A stretch of 21,787 nt of DNA from JAFKKS01 sp039808325 (GTDB taxonomy: Bacteria > Pseudomonadota > Alphaproteobacteria > Rhizobiales > Xanthobacteraceae), in NCBI GenBank assembly GCA_039808325.1, contig JBDHSU010000069.1, positions 1 through 21,787 on the forward strand, in the 5' to 3' direction. Below are positions 20,234 to 21,787 of this stretch, piece by piece; positions within the stretch are counted from its first letter, which is position 1; the number at the start of each line of letters is the position of its first letter. The notes under the pieces are model-generated. The model was not told the origin of the DNA and did no database searches. It saw nothing but the letters and a program-made list of their open reading frames with translations. The position numbers and the translations under genes are program-made.

Positions 20234-21787
20234 AGCGCTCGCCTGCCGATTTTTTGAGAACCGGCGAGCGGCTGACCCTCGCCGGCGTCGCCGACGGCGC
20301 GCAGGGGCTTGCCGTGGCCGATCTCGCGCGCGCGATCCATGCGCGCGGCGACGCAGGGCCGGCGACGCTTGCCGTCATCTGCCGCGATGGCCCGCGCATG
20401 GCGGCGCTCTCGCGCGCTTTGAAGTTTTTCGCGCCCGAGGCGACGCTGCTCGAGTTTCCGGCCTGGGATTGCCAGCCTTATGACCGCGTGTCGCCGCACG
20501 CGACCTTCGTCGCGCAGCGCATGATCACGCTGTCGCGTCTTGCCCGCACCAAGGGCCACAGCGTCCCGGTGATCGTCCTCACCACCGTGAACGCGGTGCT
20601 GCAGCGCGTGCCGGCCAAGGACGTGATCGCCGGCCAGTCGCTGTCGGCGGCGCCGGGCAATCTGCTCGATATGGACGGCGTCGTGCAGTGGCTGGAACTC
20701 AACGGCTACACGCGGGCTTCGACCGTGCGCGAGCCGGCGGATTATGCCGTGCGCGGCGGCATCATCGATCTCTATCCACCCGGCATGGACCTGCCGATCC
20801 GCCTCGACTTCTTCGGCGATACGCTGGAGTCGATCCGCACTTTCGATTCCGAAACGCAGCGCACGGTCGGTCAGTTGCGCGTGCTCGATCTCGTGCCGGC
20901 GGCCGAGTTTCAGCTCACCAGCGAGACGATGCGGCGATTCCGGCAGGGTTATGCCGAGGCGTTCGGCGCGCCGCGGCGCGACGATCTCCTCTACGAGGCG
21001 GTGAGCGAAGGCCGCCGCCACGTCGGCATGGAGCACTGGCTGCCGCTTTTTCACAAGCGTATGGACACGCTGTTCGATTTCCTGCCCGGCGTCGTCGTGG
21101 CGATCGAGCCGCTGGTCGAGGACGCGGCGAAGGAGCGCCTCACTCAGATCGGCGATTACTACGAGGCGCGGCGCAAGGCGCTCGACATGCCGGCGTCGGG
21201 GCCACCCTATCTGCCGCTGCCGCCCGACCGGCTTTACCTCACCGCCGAGGAATGGAGCGGACGGTTGGCGCAGGCGCCGCTCGCGGCGCTCACCCCCTTC
21301 GCGGTCCCGGAGGGAAGCGGGAAAGTCGTCGATCTCGAAACGCGCCAGGGGCACAACTTCGCCGCCGAGCGGGCGGAGGCGAACGCGAACGTCTTCGCGG
21401 CGGTGCGCAAGCACATCTTCGATCTGCAGAACCGCGGCAAGCGCACGCTGGTCGCCTTGTGGAGCGAAGGCTCGCGCGAGCGCATGAGCCACGTGCTCGG
21501 CGAGCACGGCATCGCCAATCTCGGCTATGTCAACTCCTGGGCCGAGGCGCTGACGCGGCCGAAGCCGGAAGTCGGCCTTGCCGTTCTCGGGCTGGAAAGC
21601 GGCTTCGAAACGGCGGATGCCGCGATCATCAGCGAGCAGGACATCCTCGGCGATCGCCTGGTGCGGCCGCGCCGCGCCGCGCGCCGGGCGCAGGACTTCA
21701 TCTCCGAGGTCACCGGACTCAGCCAGGGCGACATCGTCGTCCACGTCGATCACGGCATCGGCCGCTTCGTCGGCTTGCAGGCGATCG
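20230..21787 (+). CDS. mfd: Transcription-repair coupling factor Mfd (5' part; cut by window edge)
   Basis: The ATG at 20230 overlaps the sdhE stop by four bases and the frame stays open to the window end, giving 519 residues of a family usually about 1150 long. Mfd removes RNA polymerase stalled at DNA lesions and recruits UvrA. The visible part includes the UvrB-like module, with LEFPAWDCQPYDRVSPHATF at about 77-96 and the strongly conserved ADYAVRGGIIDLYPPGMDLP (about 170-190) leading to RLDFFGDTLESIR. The last residues, GDIVVHVDHGIGRFVGLQ, are the beginning of the RNA-polymerase-interacting domain. The translocase motor and C-terminal domain lie outside. I see no frameshift in the part present. 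Confidence 0.96.
   Translation, partial: MKRSPADFLRTGERLTLAGVADGAQGLAVADLARAIHARGDAGPATLAVICRDGPRMAALSRALKFFAPEATLLEFPAWDCQPYDRVSPHATFVAQRMITLSRLARTKGHSVPVIVLTTVNAVLQRVPAKDVIAGQSLSAAPGNLLDMDGVVQWLELNGYTRASTVREPADYAVRGGIIDLYPPGMDLPIRLDFFGDTLESIRTFDSETQRTVGQLRVLDLVPAAEFQLTSETMRRFRQGYAEAFGAPRRDDLLYEAVSEGRRHVGMEHWLPLFHKRMDTLFDFLPGVVVAIEPLVEDAAKERLTQIGDYYEARRKALDMPASGPPYLPLPPDRLYLTAEEWSGRLAQAPLAALTPFAVPEGSGKVVDLETRQGHNFAAERAEANANVFAAVRKHIFDLQNRGKRTLVALWSEGSRERMSHVLGEHGIANLGYVNSWAEALTRPKPEVGLAVLGLESGFETADAAIISEQDILGDRLVRPRRAARRAQDFISEVTGLSQGDIVVHVDHGIGRFVGLQAI

Noticed and set aside
20176..21753. 525-codon open frame on the minus strand opposite mfd
   Set aside because: Antisense shadow; mfd and the sdhE end explain the region.

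Overview
The window looks like chromosomal DNA from a high-GC alphaproteobacterium of the order Hyphomicrobiales (Rhizobiales), most like the Bradyrhizobium/Xanthobacteraceae side. Three observations support this: a recognisable ndvB-ndvD-ndvC type locus for cyclic beta-(1,3),(1,6)-glucan; the housekeeping order glmU-glmS-DUF502-recG-sdhE-mfd; and intergenic inverted repeats of a style I know from rhizobial genomes. This is inference from gene content and sequence style; no database search was run. No rRNA, tRNA, insertion sequence, phage gene or CRISPR array was seen, and no gene-free stretch exceeds about 230 bases.

Layout. 1-2438 (minus): the 5' part of a DppB-type permease gene and the complete gene for its peptide-type substrate-binding protein, with an intercistronic hairpin between them. 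2640-3806 (plus): a divergent M20 amidohydrolase, plausibly processing what the transporter brings in. 3806-4037: three consecutive inverted-repeat units. 4038-4721 (minus) and 4761-5576 (plus): a TetR regulator and a crotonase-fold enzyme, divergent across a 39-bp gap with overlapping palindromes. 5591-5670: a second copy of one repeat type. 5678-10802: the glucan locus, with ndvB and an ndvD-like gene on minus and ndvC on plus. 10765-11868 (minus): a small four-helix membrane protein and a SPOR-like membrane protein. 12067-16234 (plus): glmU, glmS and a DUF502 membrane protein. 16263-16369: another large inverted repeat. 16378-19790 (minus): recG and an MFS transporter. 19946 to the window end (plus): sdhE and mfd, overlapping by four bases; mfd is cut by the window edge.

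How the parts relate. The first block suggests uptake and hydrolysis of small peptides or N-acylated amino acids. The TetR/crotonase pair looks like a self-contained acyl-CoA module. NdvB would polymerise UDP-glucose into beta-(1,3)-glucan across the inner membrane. The GH17 domains of NdvB and NdvC would remodel or branch it by transglycosylation, and the secreted four-cysteine NdvD-like protein would assist in the periplasm. glmU and glmS supply UDP-GlcNAc for the envelope, next to a SPOR-like putative peptidoglycan-binding protein. recG and mfd are DNA-repair helicase/translocase genes and sdhE serves flavinylation of succinate dehydrogenase.

The most informative places are the compact ndv locus with two paralogous GH17 modules, the repeats confined to convergent gene junctions, the TetR/crotonase operator, the crotonase with an altered active site, and a good promoter followed by a hairpin at the likely 5' end of the sdhE-mfd message. 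I found no clearly undescribed multi-gene system. The ndv locus and its two small-protein neighbours are the best candidates for new biology.
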